Assembly: GCA_037892935.1 (NCBI GenBank)
Contig: JAYXKI010000013.1
Span: 1,240,001-1,304,000, forward strand
Direction: 5' to 3'
DNA length: 64,000 bases
Origin: Phlebopus portentosus
Lineage: Eukaryota > Basidiomycota > Agaricomycetes > Boletales > Boletinellaceae
Part shown: piece by piece, positions 12,197 to 23,400 of the stretch
Layout: each line of letters begins with the position of its first letter
Position numbering within the stretch: the stretch's first letter is position 1
Notes under the pieces: generated by a model
The model's database searches: none
The model's input: the letters and a program-made list of their open reading frames with translations, nothing else
What the model was told of the DNA's origin: nothing
Made by a program: the position numbers and the translations under genes

Positions 12197-13103
12197 ATGC
12201 AGCTCTACGCCAAAAGCAAAGCGTACCTCTCCCAGTCGTCCAGAACGCGCATCCATCAGCACCATAGACGCAAATACACCTTTCTGATCGTCCTCACGTT
12301 ACTCGTGCTATTCACGGCTTTTATATTACAGCTGCTGGTTGCTCTTTCGTTACCGATCATAGACCCGGTGTACTTGCTGAGCGTAGTGTCGACGACGAGG
12401 GATGATCTACCTCCGACGGCCATTGCGACGGAGTTGAGGTTTGGGGTTTGGGGGTATTGTGCCATTAGGTGCGTGTAGCCGAGGTCTCTTCAGGAGTCAA
12501 TCGCACGCAGTGCTGAAGAACGGACGCAGTGTGCTTGACGCTACAACCCTGTTCTCAAACGGCGGGGAATGCTCGCATCCACGACTGGGTTACGAAGTCA
12601 ACGAGCAAATACTGGCGCTAACAGGCCAAGCCGAACTGCTCTCAATCCTCCTCAAGGGGCTCACAGTCATCCTCATCCTACACCCCATCTGTGCCGTCCT
12701 AACCCTCCTCGCGCTCCTCCCTTCCTTACTCTCTTATATACACGCATTTGCTATCCTTTCTCTTATTGTCACTGTGGCAAGTGCAATTATCGCGAGTATA
12801 AGTACGGCAGTGGACATCGCGATTGTCGCTATTGCGATGGACAGAGTCGGGGACGTGACGACTTTCCATTTTGCCGTCGAGTGGGGAAATGCGCCGTGGA
12901 TGAGCCTCGTTGCGGCCGTCTTGCTTTGGGTTGTCGTGATTCTCCAGTCGGTGGTGGTATGTGGATGTTGTGGTGTTGGCCAGAGATTGTGGGTTCGGTA
13001 CGTGTCTGGCATTTGTGATTTTTATTACTCCTCGCTAACATGTTTTGCCGACAGAGTTGATGATCATGGCAACAGCTTTGAGACGAGGGAAGCAAAAAAA
13101 TGA
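12197..13103 (+). CDS. SUR7/PalI-family four-span membrane protein
   Basis: SUR7/PalI proteins are fungal plasma-membrane proteins of eisosomes or of the ambient-pH sensing complex. Three exons (12197-12468, 12530-12997, 13055-13103) give 262 residues. Span 1 is about 27-52 (FLIVLTLLVLFTAFILQ). An outer loop follows with the family cysteine signature: FGVWGYCA, then GGECSHPRLGY after the first splice. Three more spans follow at about 115-140, 145-180 and 195-225, the last LVAAVLLWVVVILQSVVV. The tail is short and polar (VDDHGNSFETREAKK). The ATG at 12197 lies directly before span 1. The second exon start at 12530 keeps the cysteine motif in frame. It lies downstream of the NLR on the same strand and was duplicated with it; whether the two work together is not known. 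Confidence 0.8.
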
Positions 13104-13757
13104 TCGCAGGGAAGTTTGGATTGTTTTTCGCCTTCCTGACATCTTCTGGTGGTTACGATTTTTACGACCTTATGAGCTGTCATGATTTTATAATCGATAA
13201 TACACCTAGCGTTTTGCCTCATGCCATGAAAAGATCCGGCGTTTTCTTCCCCCTTCCTCAAACTCGTCTGGAAACGCCAAGCATTAATGCGATCCATATG
13301 TATGTCCTGTTTTTCTATCTATGCAGCAATTTGACATGACTTGATCACAGGTTCAGCACCTGCACAGCATACACAATAAATTTCAAAATTGAAATTCGAT
13401 ACTCTAACCCAGTTCCAAGTTTGCTGTTGGCAGACCCTTTTCTTCCCTTTACTCAGAACTCAAAATGGACACAAGGTCATTATATCAGAATTTGAAATGA
13501 TACACGCTCTCCCACGATTTCACAAGAATTTCCAAACTGGACCAAATCCTTCTTGATCACTTACTGTCAGAAGCGCCCTCATTCAGCATGATATCAAAAG
13601 CTATGGGAATTGTTGTGGATGCAAATGGCAAGGTGGGCGCCTATGTGCTGGCCACGAGGGCGACTCTTGTATCTGATCTGATCGAACGAAGCGTACTTAT
13701 ATCCGCTTGAGTTAATGCCTTCATGAACCCATGGTACACAAGAGGATCTTTCTCATC
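13104..13757. other. Intergenic junction between the two array units
   Basis: No gene is seen. The first part (to about 13,400) matches the tract before 20,380; the last part (from about 13,502) matches the promoter at 5,679-5,973. The joint of the tandem duplication therefore lies near 13,400-13,500. Confidence 0.55.
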
Positions 13758-16700
13758 ATGCCCCAATCTGAGCCAGCTCAGTTCAAACCAAACCGCTTCG
13801 AGCCGGCCTGCTATTCTCTGGAAGGTCGGTCTGGCTTTGTTTATGCTTTAAGTATTTCCTATCTGACATTTATCTAGTCATTCGCATTGACGGGGTTCAA
13901 AGCGAATCGAAGATATGGAAATTATCTGCGGAGATCGAGTTTGACAAGACCATCCACAGAACGGGAGAGATCAACAACGATGGAAAGCCTGCTTCAGCTA
14001 CCACTGTAGCATTGTGGGTGCCAACTTCATGCTTTCTTTGCAGTTACTCAGCATGCGATAGTTCGCAGTCGGGTTCTCGTTCCGTATTCAATTAGTCTGT
14101 GAAACAGTCCAGAGAGAACTCCCAGGACCGTCTGCTGGGTTACGCGAGCATCGAAGAAGACATCAAAAAATTGTTGAATGAATCGCTTCCGTATGAATGT
14201 AAATTTCTCCCTTTACTTCTGGTCCATTCACTGACGTCGTCGGCCAGTAAAATGCGACCTTCCTGGAACAGCCCGATCAGTATTTCTCAGAAAACGCACG
14301 GTGACCATCGGTTCCATCCACCTTTGTATTGACGTCGTGGATGCACTGACTCGGGCGGAGCTTTACGTAGGCATGGCTGATCGAAGAGTCGAAGAAATAA
14401 GGGCGACGACTGATAGGATGGTCTCCGCGGATAGTGTAATTGGCCACGTCGTTCAGGCTGTGGATCAAATAATCGAGATCGTGGACACCCTGGCGCAAGT
14501 AAGTTTGGCTCTGATAAGAGAAGTCGATTTTCTTAACCTACGATTTTTGCCAGATCCGCCCAGTGTTTAACTTGTCCTGGAAGGCTACGTCGGCTCTGTA
14601 CAAAGTACGTCTATTGGACTTCGTGTCCTATCCCACGTCCGCAAGCTAATCTTCTTTCGCAGCTTGTTTCGCATCAATTCAAAACGGATGCCAAGCTAGT
14701 CGGTTATCCTGACAAGATGACAGAAGCATTCCACTTTCCCACTGAGGCTCTCGGTTTGGTCGACAGAACCGAAATGCTGAAGCCGACGATCAAGGAGCTG
14801 CTGGACGAAACAGCCAAATGTTCCCGAGCCGTGCAGAAATATACATCGCACGGCTTCATCGGTACGTGCACTTCATGTCATGTGGTTCGTCAAGGAATGA
14901 TGTATTTCTCCAGGTCGAATTGCTCATTGGCCTGCCTGACGGTCGAACAATAGAGGAGTATGCAACTCGCTTTGATGACCTGAGGCGTAAACTCTTCTCT
15001 GTCACTGATGCGAACACTGCAAAAGGGGTTGATAATATAGGTAAGCGCCATCACGCTCTTATATCCAATAAGCTAACGAATTCTCAATCAAGAATCGCGG
15101 CAGATGCTGCAAATGCTACAACTGTAGCTAGAACTCTCCAGCATGGATATATCGAAGGTATCCACTCGTCCTCGATGCCTCGAAGGAACTTGCCAAGACT
15201 ACGTAGAGCGAACCACGTCTAGACTATTAGTGGACACGGACACGGACCAGAATATTGTCTGGCTTACTGGAGCTGCCGGTTCCGGTAAAAGCACTATCGC
15301 GGTGACGATCTCAGATATCTGCAGCGACAAAGGCTCTCCCGCCGCATATCTGTTCTTTGAACGCGGAAAGGATGAGTATATCTCTACAGTTTGGACAATT
15401 GCCTATAGACTGGCGGTGCTTCGTCCATCCATCTGTCCGCATGTCGTCAATGCCATGAAAGGGAACAATAACGTCGTTGGAAGTCCGCTGAAAACGCAGT
15501 TAAAAAACTGTTGTTGCAACCCATTCATGTTGCAGCAAAAGGAATTGATCACCCCATCGTCATCATCCTCGACGCGCTGGACGAGTGCGGGACGGATAAA
15601 CTTCGAGAAGACCTCGTGCGCCTTCTGACGACAGATTTCAAAACACTTCCATCGAACGTCCGCGTCCTCGTCACAAGCCGGCCAGAAAATGACCTTTTAA
15701 AAGCATTTGTCATTGAAAGAGAGAGGATGGTTTCAGCACTTGAACAGGGACCACCGAGGGGTTGGACTTGGGATGGGATCTGCGAGGTGCTTTCTGGTGC
15801 GGCGAATTTTTCATTTGGGCGTCTACTTCGATCAAGATGGTAGGCGATTGCAATAATCCATGGCGGAAGCTTCGGGCGCTGTTGGACGACATCAAATTAG
15901 TCGGGGGTGGCGTCGATAGTCTCTGTGTGACCGTGCTCGAGCAATCGGGAATTTCATGGCATGAGGCTGAACCGACAGATGAATTCTCTAGAATTCTAGG
16001 ATTCATCTTATTCGCAAAGAAAAATTTATCGGGTGAAGATATTGAAGCATTTCTTGGGCTCGAAGAAGACACAGTGGACGCAGTATTAGGGAGTATACGA
16101 TCGGTAATCTCTTATGTATCCGGAAATCCTGTTCGCCTTCACCACGCGTCGTTCGCCGACTACCTGACGTCCGAGAGGTCCAGTGGCAAGCCATGGAACA
16201 TCCATGAGCCTACGCAGAAGCTGGCCGTAGCAGAGCGGTGTCTCGACGTCATGAGCGGAAGGCTGTGTTTTAACATCTGTGGTATTGAATCATCCTTCCT
16301 GCGTAACGACGAAGTTCCGGACCTAGAGGAGCGTATTAAGAGGGAGATTCCGTCACATCTAGCTTATGCTTGCCATTTCTGGGCTGTGCATCTCCAGGAG
16401 CTATTGCATCCTGACCTCTTGATGGTGAAATTGAAGGCCTTTGCGAATCATCAACTCCCGTGCTGGTCTGAGGTGCTCAGTCTGACAAAGCATCACAATC
16501 GCATGGCTGTCGGAGTCTTATACAATGTCAGTCTGAAAGCAGCGGTCAGCAAAAGTAAACTCGTTTGTGTTTTTGCTCGATTCGCTTATCCTTTTGCAGT
16601 CGATTAAGTCATCTCTCGTCCTTCTTGTGGGCTGCGTACGGACTAACAAGCGTCTTCGCATACCCGATCTCGTAGAGTGTTCCCCATATCTATCTTTCCG

Positions 16701-18760
16701 CCATATCTGAAAGGCGAATCACGAGTCGCAGATCATTTCTCGATGTTACATCCAATTATTAACGTGCGTCGCTGTGGAAAGAAAGCACCGGCGCAGTGCA
16801 TCAAGCTCTTGGCGGGATATACTTCAAGAGTCAAGTCAGTGGTTTTGTCTCCAGATGGGAAGCGTATCGCCTCCGGTTGTGACGATCGTACGATCCGAAT
16901 TTGGGATGCTGATAGTGGTGAGGTCGTATCGGGCCCATTGGAGGGACACACAGAATGGGTCAGGTCGGTTACGTTCTCACCGGATGGGAAGCATGTTGCC
17001 TCTGGCTCTGACGATCGAACAATCCGTGCCTGGGATGCCAGCAGCGGAGAACTCGTCTTGGGACCATTGGAGGGACACACATTCCTAGTCTGGTCAGTCT
17101 CGTTCTCTCCGGATGGAAGCGCATCGCATCGGGCTCTGGAGATTGGACAATCCGTGTGTGGGATGCAGACAGTGGCAAGCTAGTTGCGGATCCGTACTAG
17201 GGACACTTAGATGGGGTTACCTCTGTTGTACTCTCTCCAGATGGTAATAGCATTGCCTCGGGCTCAGATGATAAAACAATTCGTGTCTGTGCTTATAACG
17301 GCAATCTTGTTGCAGGTCCATTTGAGGAGCACACTGACGGTGTCTGGTCAATTGACTTTTCGCCTGACGGAGGGAGCATCGTCTCGGGCTCTATGACCTG
17401 TCAGTCCGCTTATAAAACGTCTATAGAGGCAAAAAAGCACTTGTCCGATCGAAGGTCATACCGGTGGAATTTACTCTGTTGTATTCTCTCCTGATGGAGG
17501 CTCCATTGACAAAACAATCTGTGTCTGGGACTCTGGCTGCGGCGAGCTGGTCGCGGGCCGGTTCAAAGGACATTCGAGCTATGTCCGTTCAGTTGTGTTT
17601 TCTCCCAATGGCAATCGCACTGCATCAGGCTCCCATGATAGCACAATACGCATACGGGATGCTGAGAGCGGCACATTCTCAGATGAAACCTCTGAGCGCT
17701 CAGGCCAGTCCAACTCGTTCTCATTCTCACCGGGTGGGAAGCGCATTGCGTCGGGCTCTGATGACCTTACAGTTCGCGTCTGGGACGCTGAGACTGGTGG
17801 GCTCGTCCAGGGTCCTTTTAAGGGGCACGTGCACTGAATTTACTCGGTTGCATTCTCTGGATGGGAAACGCTTCGCGTCAGGTTCAAGCGACGGAGTCAT
17901 CTGCGTCTGGGATGCTGTCAGTGGCGAGCGAATCGTAGGTCCTTTCGAGGCACATACAAGCTCGGTCATGTCAGTCGTAATCTCGCCCGATGGGAGGTTC
18001 ATCGCCTCAGGTTCAACAGACATGTCAATCTGTATCTGGGATACCGACGGTGGGAAACTGGTCGCGGGTCGTTTATGGGGCATACAGGCGAAATCATTTG
18101 CGTCCCGCTCTGACGATAAGGCAATCAGAATTCGGGATGCCAACAGCGGCGGACTCGTCTCTGCTCCGCTTGTTGGACATGCTGAGAGGATCTGGTCAGT
18201 TGCATATTTCCCAGATGGGAAGCGCATCGTATCGGGCTCCACAGATAAAATCGTCCGCGTCTGGGATGCTGAAGGGCGAACTTTTCTTAGGTCCGCTCAA
18301 GAGCCACACAGATCAAGTCACGTCGGTCGGGGTCTCGCCGGACAGGAACTAAGTACCTTGTCTCGGGTTCCGGCGATAAGTCAGTCCGCATTTGGACGGT
18401 TGATAGCGGCCAGCTCGCCACGGGACCGCTCCGTGCCATAGACGGAGTCTGGTCAGTAGCAATTTTTCTGGACGGAAAGCAACTTGCGTCTGGCTCTTTG
18501 GATGGAACAATTCGCGTGTGGAAAGTGAACATAGACGAGGAGTAAATCATCTCGAATTCGATGTTGTCCGAAGACGGTTGGCTCCTCGGTCCTCGGGGCG
18601 AATTACTGGCATGGATCCCGGAAGATATGCGACTCACGCTTGGCGTCCCGAGAACGCCGCTGGATTCTCGGCGAGACTGGATCTTGCAGATTCGACACAC
18701 GGTAAAAATTGGTCAAAGGTTTTTCCACTGTCTGACAAGGGAGAATCAGCTGGGAGATGA
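13758..18760 (+). pseudogene. Second NACHT-WD40 NLR copy, broken
   Basis: This copy follows the intact gene intron by intron, starting MPQSEPAQFKPNRFEP at 13,758. It has an in-frame TAG in the C2-like region (near 14,093), a one-base phase fault near the exon start at about 14,915, and another in-frame TAG near 15,127. The P-loop GAAGSGKSTIA survives. A frameshift follows near 15,500, before IVIILDALDECG, and another near 15,790. WD40 repeats from about 16,800 are readable (LSPDGKRIASGCDDRTIRIW) but shift frame repeatedly and several repeats are shortened. The NLR tail is split over two frames and ends DKGESAGR at 18,760. The downstream half of NACHT (WASTSIKMVGDC to NVSLKAA) is still one long frame of about 270 codons. 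A functional full-length protein is excluded unless the assembly is wrong. Confidence 0.85.
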
Positions 18761-19316
18761 GGTCTTCTATTCGCTTTTATTATTTTATTAACTTCATCTA
18801 GACCAGCTGTTTCTTGTTGTGATTTCTACAAATTTATATCCTAAAGTGCATATTTTTATTGTCCAGACAAAGAGAAAGCACTGACAGCAACTTGAAGCGC
18901 GGAGTGAAGACAAAGAATTATGGGGTAAAATGCAGTGACGAGTTGACGGGTTATCGAAGGGACTTGATGTCTAGGACCCATTTGAAAGGGACACTCTAAC
19001 TTGAAGGCCAGGGAAATCCCAGGATATTCGCGTGTAAGGACATTGGACACTTACTTGTAATGACTGTATTTGGATTTTACTACTTCGGAGGACGTCTCCT
19101 GGTGCTTGGCTTCAAAATGAAGAGGCCGAAAGGGAAAGGTGCAAGAAGTATGTTGTTCTGCAGTTGAGTGCATGAAGACAAGAGTGTAATGGAATGGATG
19201 CGATACAAGTATGTACATTACGTGATCAGTTCTGAATGTACGGTGGCGCCTCAACGCATCTTTCAGAATCATTTATTCAGCCCGCAACTTTGTTCTTACC
19301 TCTCGCGCTCACCCTA
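18761..19316. other. Intergenic region in array unit 2
   Basis: Corresponds in position to 11,192-12,196 of unit 1 but is shorter. No ORF or RNA gene recognised. Confidence 0.45.
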
Positions 19317-20070
19317 GCGGTCCAGCTCTACGTTAAAAGTAGAGACTACCTCTCGCAATCCTCCAGAGCTCGTATCCACCGCACTACAGACGCAAGTATA
19401 TCTTCCTAATCGTCCTATCATCATTCGTGTTAATCACAGCGTTTATATCACAGCGCGTACCGATGTGAGGTTTAGTGTACTTGCTAAGTGTGGTGTGAAC
19501 AGTCGACGAGGAGGGATGGTCTTCCTATGGCAACGGAACTGAGGCATTGGTGTTTTGGGGGCGTTCCGCTGTTACGTGAGTGTAGTGAGATCTGTTTTCA
19601 GGAGTCAATTGTGCAGAGCGCTGAGAAAGATAAGACGATTTGTACGTAGTATGGTTGACGTCGCAACTCTTATTTCAAACGGCGGCGAAAGTTCGCATCC
19701 ACGGCTGGGCGGGAAGTCAACGAACAATCTTCGCACTGACAGCTCGGGCCGAAGTCTTCGACTCTCGCCATCCTCCTCAATGTGCTCCAAGCATCATCCT
19801 ACACCCCATCTGTGCCGGTCTGACCCTCCTCGCACACCTGCCTTCTTTACTCTTTTACATCCACTCATTCGCTACCCTGTCTCCAGTTTTGACCGTGGCA
19901 AGTGCAATCACCGCGAGTGTGAGAACGGCAGTAGACATTGCGATCGTTGCTGATGCAACGAGCATGTCAGGGGTATGACGGCTTTCCATTTTACTGTCGA
20001 TTAGGGAGGTACACTGTGGATAAGCCTCGTTGCTGCCGTTTTTCTCTGGGTCGTCATCCCATTTTGTGGT
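19317..20070 (+). pseudogene. Broken copy of the SUR7/PalI-like gene
   Basis: The start CAGCTCTACGTTAAAAGTAG matches CAGCTCTACGCCAAAAGCAA of the intact gene, but the ATG has become GTC. The first span is interrupted by shifts (DYLSQSSRARIH is readable, then the frame is lost). The cysteine loop (NGGESSHPRLG, where the first loop cysteine is replaced) and a later segment (VASAITASVRTAVDIAI, compare VASAIIASISTAVDIAI) survive only in separate frames. Confidence 0.75.
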
Positions 20071-20489
20071 TGGAAAATGTTTGCAAGGAAGCATGTGTTA
20101 CACTCCGCATTCCTGCCATATTTTATAACGATTACGACTTGTACGATCTTACGAACTGAACTGTTTCGACCTTGCCAATTTTCGACAATAAACCTCACAT
20201 CAGGGTTTTCTTTCGTTACGTTACCCTTACGCGACCAGGGACATGCATGTACGTACACCTATTTTCTTTCTACTATTTATATGCACTTTGATCTGACTCG
20301 ATCACAGGCGCATTACCTGCACAGTATATCAAAACCATGATTTAAGTTGAAATTCAAGCTCCCACCCAAATTCGAGTCAGGCAGACACTTTCAAAATGAA
20401 TACACGTCATCTGGCCCTGGCACGAGGCGTTTCCTATATAAAGCTATGCTATCTTGGACTCCCACCAAGCGCTCCTCCTATTCACCGAC

Positions 20490-23400
20490 ATGTCTCAATC
20501 TCGATCTCCACGGAGGAAAAAGAAGAGTATCTCAGCAACGACGCTCGCAGTCCATCATCACCTCCAATGCGATCTCTTCTTATACAACTCCTATCACGGA
20601 CCCGTCGCATCCAATAGCTTTGTTTCCAAATCTAATCCCAGACTTAGAAGACGCACCACCGAGCCTCCAGAACTCCTGAAGGCAACGTTTTCCCGCGGTA
20701 ATAGATGGGAAGAAACTTTATTTTCTTGGTTGGATCGAAAGAACCTCCTACTTCGCGTCCTTGGCACTGTCCTCTCAGGAAGGGAGATTGAAGAGATTAT
20801 CGAGCTTGCTTTGGACGAGAGGGACCACTTTTATGTCGCTGGACTGAGCTTTGAGCCGCCGGTGGAGGCGTTTGAGAGCAGGTATCATAGGGAAAATGAG
20901 AAGAGGAGTGTTGTCGAGTTTGGAATTGCCAAGCCAGATTTAGTTGAAGTTAGGAGGGATAATGACGGGACTATTTGGTGGAGGGTTATTGATGCCAAGT
21001 CGTCTGCGGATGCGAAAGTAAGTCTTCTAGGTTAATCATCAGCTCAAAAGTCTATTCATTTATTCTAACTCATTCTTCTTTTTTGTGTATTTTGTTTGAA
21101 CAGACGTCGCATCATGTTCAGATCTACTTCTACCACATATGCTTGGAAAGTCTGCTCCCGTCCCGTTATCATCCCATGGGAACGGCGGCTGTCTGGATCC
21201 CACCATCCATCTATGTAGGCGAGAACCCTTCAAGTTCCGCTTCCGAACCTTCCTTCGATAATCTCCGATCTATCGCAACTCCCCTTTTATCTTCGCCTCT
21301 AGACGACTACCTCTTCAACAAAATTCCTTATATTCTTGACTGTCAGAAGGGGGAAGTCAAATGGCATTTTAACCCTCTATGCCGGGGATGCACGTACGAA
21401 AGAGATTGTACGGAGCGAGCAGTGCGGGATGGTGAACTGGGCGTAATGCCGAACGTGTCAATCCCGGATGCGGAGGTTCTGAGGGCGTTCTTAGCTGTTT
21501 CTGGTAAACAAAAAACATGCCTGCCATCTTCTTCTTCTCCGTCCTCCTCTTCACCGTCAGCGCGCATTTCGGATATGGAGGATTTGTATAAGACTGTAAA
21601 GTCCAAATCCAAGATGCTAGAGATGAAGAAGAGCCACGCGTCGATATACAAGAAAGCGAAGAGGATTTTGAAAATGCAAGGCGATGTGAGTCCAGTAGTA
21701 GAAGCCGCTCGCACTAAGCAGGTACAAGTGAGTGTCTTCATGACCCCAGCAACTATGCATAGAGATACTAATCTCTAGCTTCCGACATGATCAGGTTTTG
21801 AACAAACGCATATTCACACTGCCAAGAGAAGAAGACATAGCGATCATCATCTCACTCGTACTTGACCCAGCTACGAATGGAACCGCAGCATATTGCATCT
21901 CGACATACTCAAACCTCGATGCATCAATTACACCAGGTTCTCTGAGTGGGACTCGAGGAACCCTTATCACCGATTTGGCGTCTATCTTGCAATATATTCT
22001 CGATCTGAGCGAAGTGCGGAATATACCCCCGCGTTCACAATGCTACGTATTCAGCGCAGGGGAACGTGCTGCGTTGCAGCGGATGCTCATCGAAGCTGCG
22101 CTTACATCCGACAAACTCGACGATGACGTCCAAGATGCCATTCGGACATGTATCGGAGCGGTTTGCGAAGGTGCTGCGCTTCTTTCAACAACGTTTCAGC
22201 CGCTCATACTCTCAGGCGCGCTCATGAACTTCCTATCTAAAAAGGGTGGTGTATCGACTGCGGATTTGCGGTTGTGTCTAAGAAGACTTGGGTTGCCGGG
22301 TAGGAAGGGAACGGATGAGGAATTGAGGCAGAGGATTAGGGAAGAGCTGGAGAGGTTGAAGGATGTAGGGAAGAGGATACGTGACTCAGGAATTGATAGT
22401 GCGGGGACGTCGGTGAGTGAACAAGCGAAGAACCGACGTAGCGAGATCGGTGCTCTTCCACGAGTTGTCATCGTGAAGAACGCCGTCGAACAGCTCTTGG
22501 CATTCCCTATACCTGGTTATTGGGATCTTCCGGGTTGTCATACTTTACTCAGAACCAGCTCGCTAGAATGTCCCACCGACGAAGCTATCTACTCCGCCTT
22601 CATTGGAAATTGCCGAGAAGACCTTGACAAGATGATGAATAACCGGAATTCATGCATATATGAAGTTTTGTGCGAGGCGAGGAAGAGGGCGACAGGTGGA
22701 CAGGCGGAGAAGACGGACATCCTAGTCAATGAGGCACGCGTTTTGACGTCGGAGTTCATGGACCTGTGCGCTCAAGATCATCTGCGCAAACTTTTCTTTA
22801 TGCAGCAGGTGCGCCATATCGATATCACCATGAACATGCATCCTAATATCGGTTTCCTACATGTAAGTTCGAAGTTCTTGCCAGACTCACCGCACTGTGG
22901 CAAGATCGCCTTGAAGGCTGCCTTGAGGCGCCTCGACTAGAATATAAATACTCCAACCGACTGCAGGATAACACGTACCTACACTATTTCGCTCTATCTT
23001 CCGGATACGTTGATTTCTCTTCCGACAAGGAGAAGTCTTTTTTCGGGTACCTCCTAACCGAAGACGTCGATTCGGATCTCGAATTGCCTGTCGAGTCACT
23101 ATTCGATGACTTAGCTGTGTTTAACCTCATTTTCCCGCTGAACAAGTATCAACGCGTGAAGTGGAGTCAGCAGCCCCTTGCGGTACAGGAGAGATTGTTC
23201 GTAGCTGACGTGCAAGATATAGTCATTCGAAACTTCAAAACGTTCATTGTTCTTCGTACCTTCGGGGATTTCAAGCTCCGTCTCAAACCCAACATTAGGT
23301 ATCGACTCTCTCCTCGACTCGTCGATTTCAACATAACCAAGATCCTGAGTACTCTACTCGAAGTCGACCTACGCACTCCAGCGAATCCAGGATATATGCT

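Larger units (their letters stand above)
5679..20380 (+). repeat. Tandem segmental duplication, two units of about 7 kb
   Basis: Unit 1 (about 5,679-13,400) and unit 2 (about 13,502-20,380) each carry, in the same order and strand, an NLR promoter, an NLR gene, a SUR7/PalI gene and a shared downstream tract. The downstream match is TGACTTGATCACAGG and CACCTGCACAG at about 13,340-13,370 against TGACTCGATCACAGG and TACCTGCACAG at about 20,295-20,325. Unit 2 ends just before the nuclease-helicase start. Unit 1 genes are open; both unit 2 genes are broken. Edges are by eye, plus or minus about 50 bp. Confidence 0.8.
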
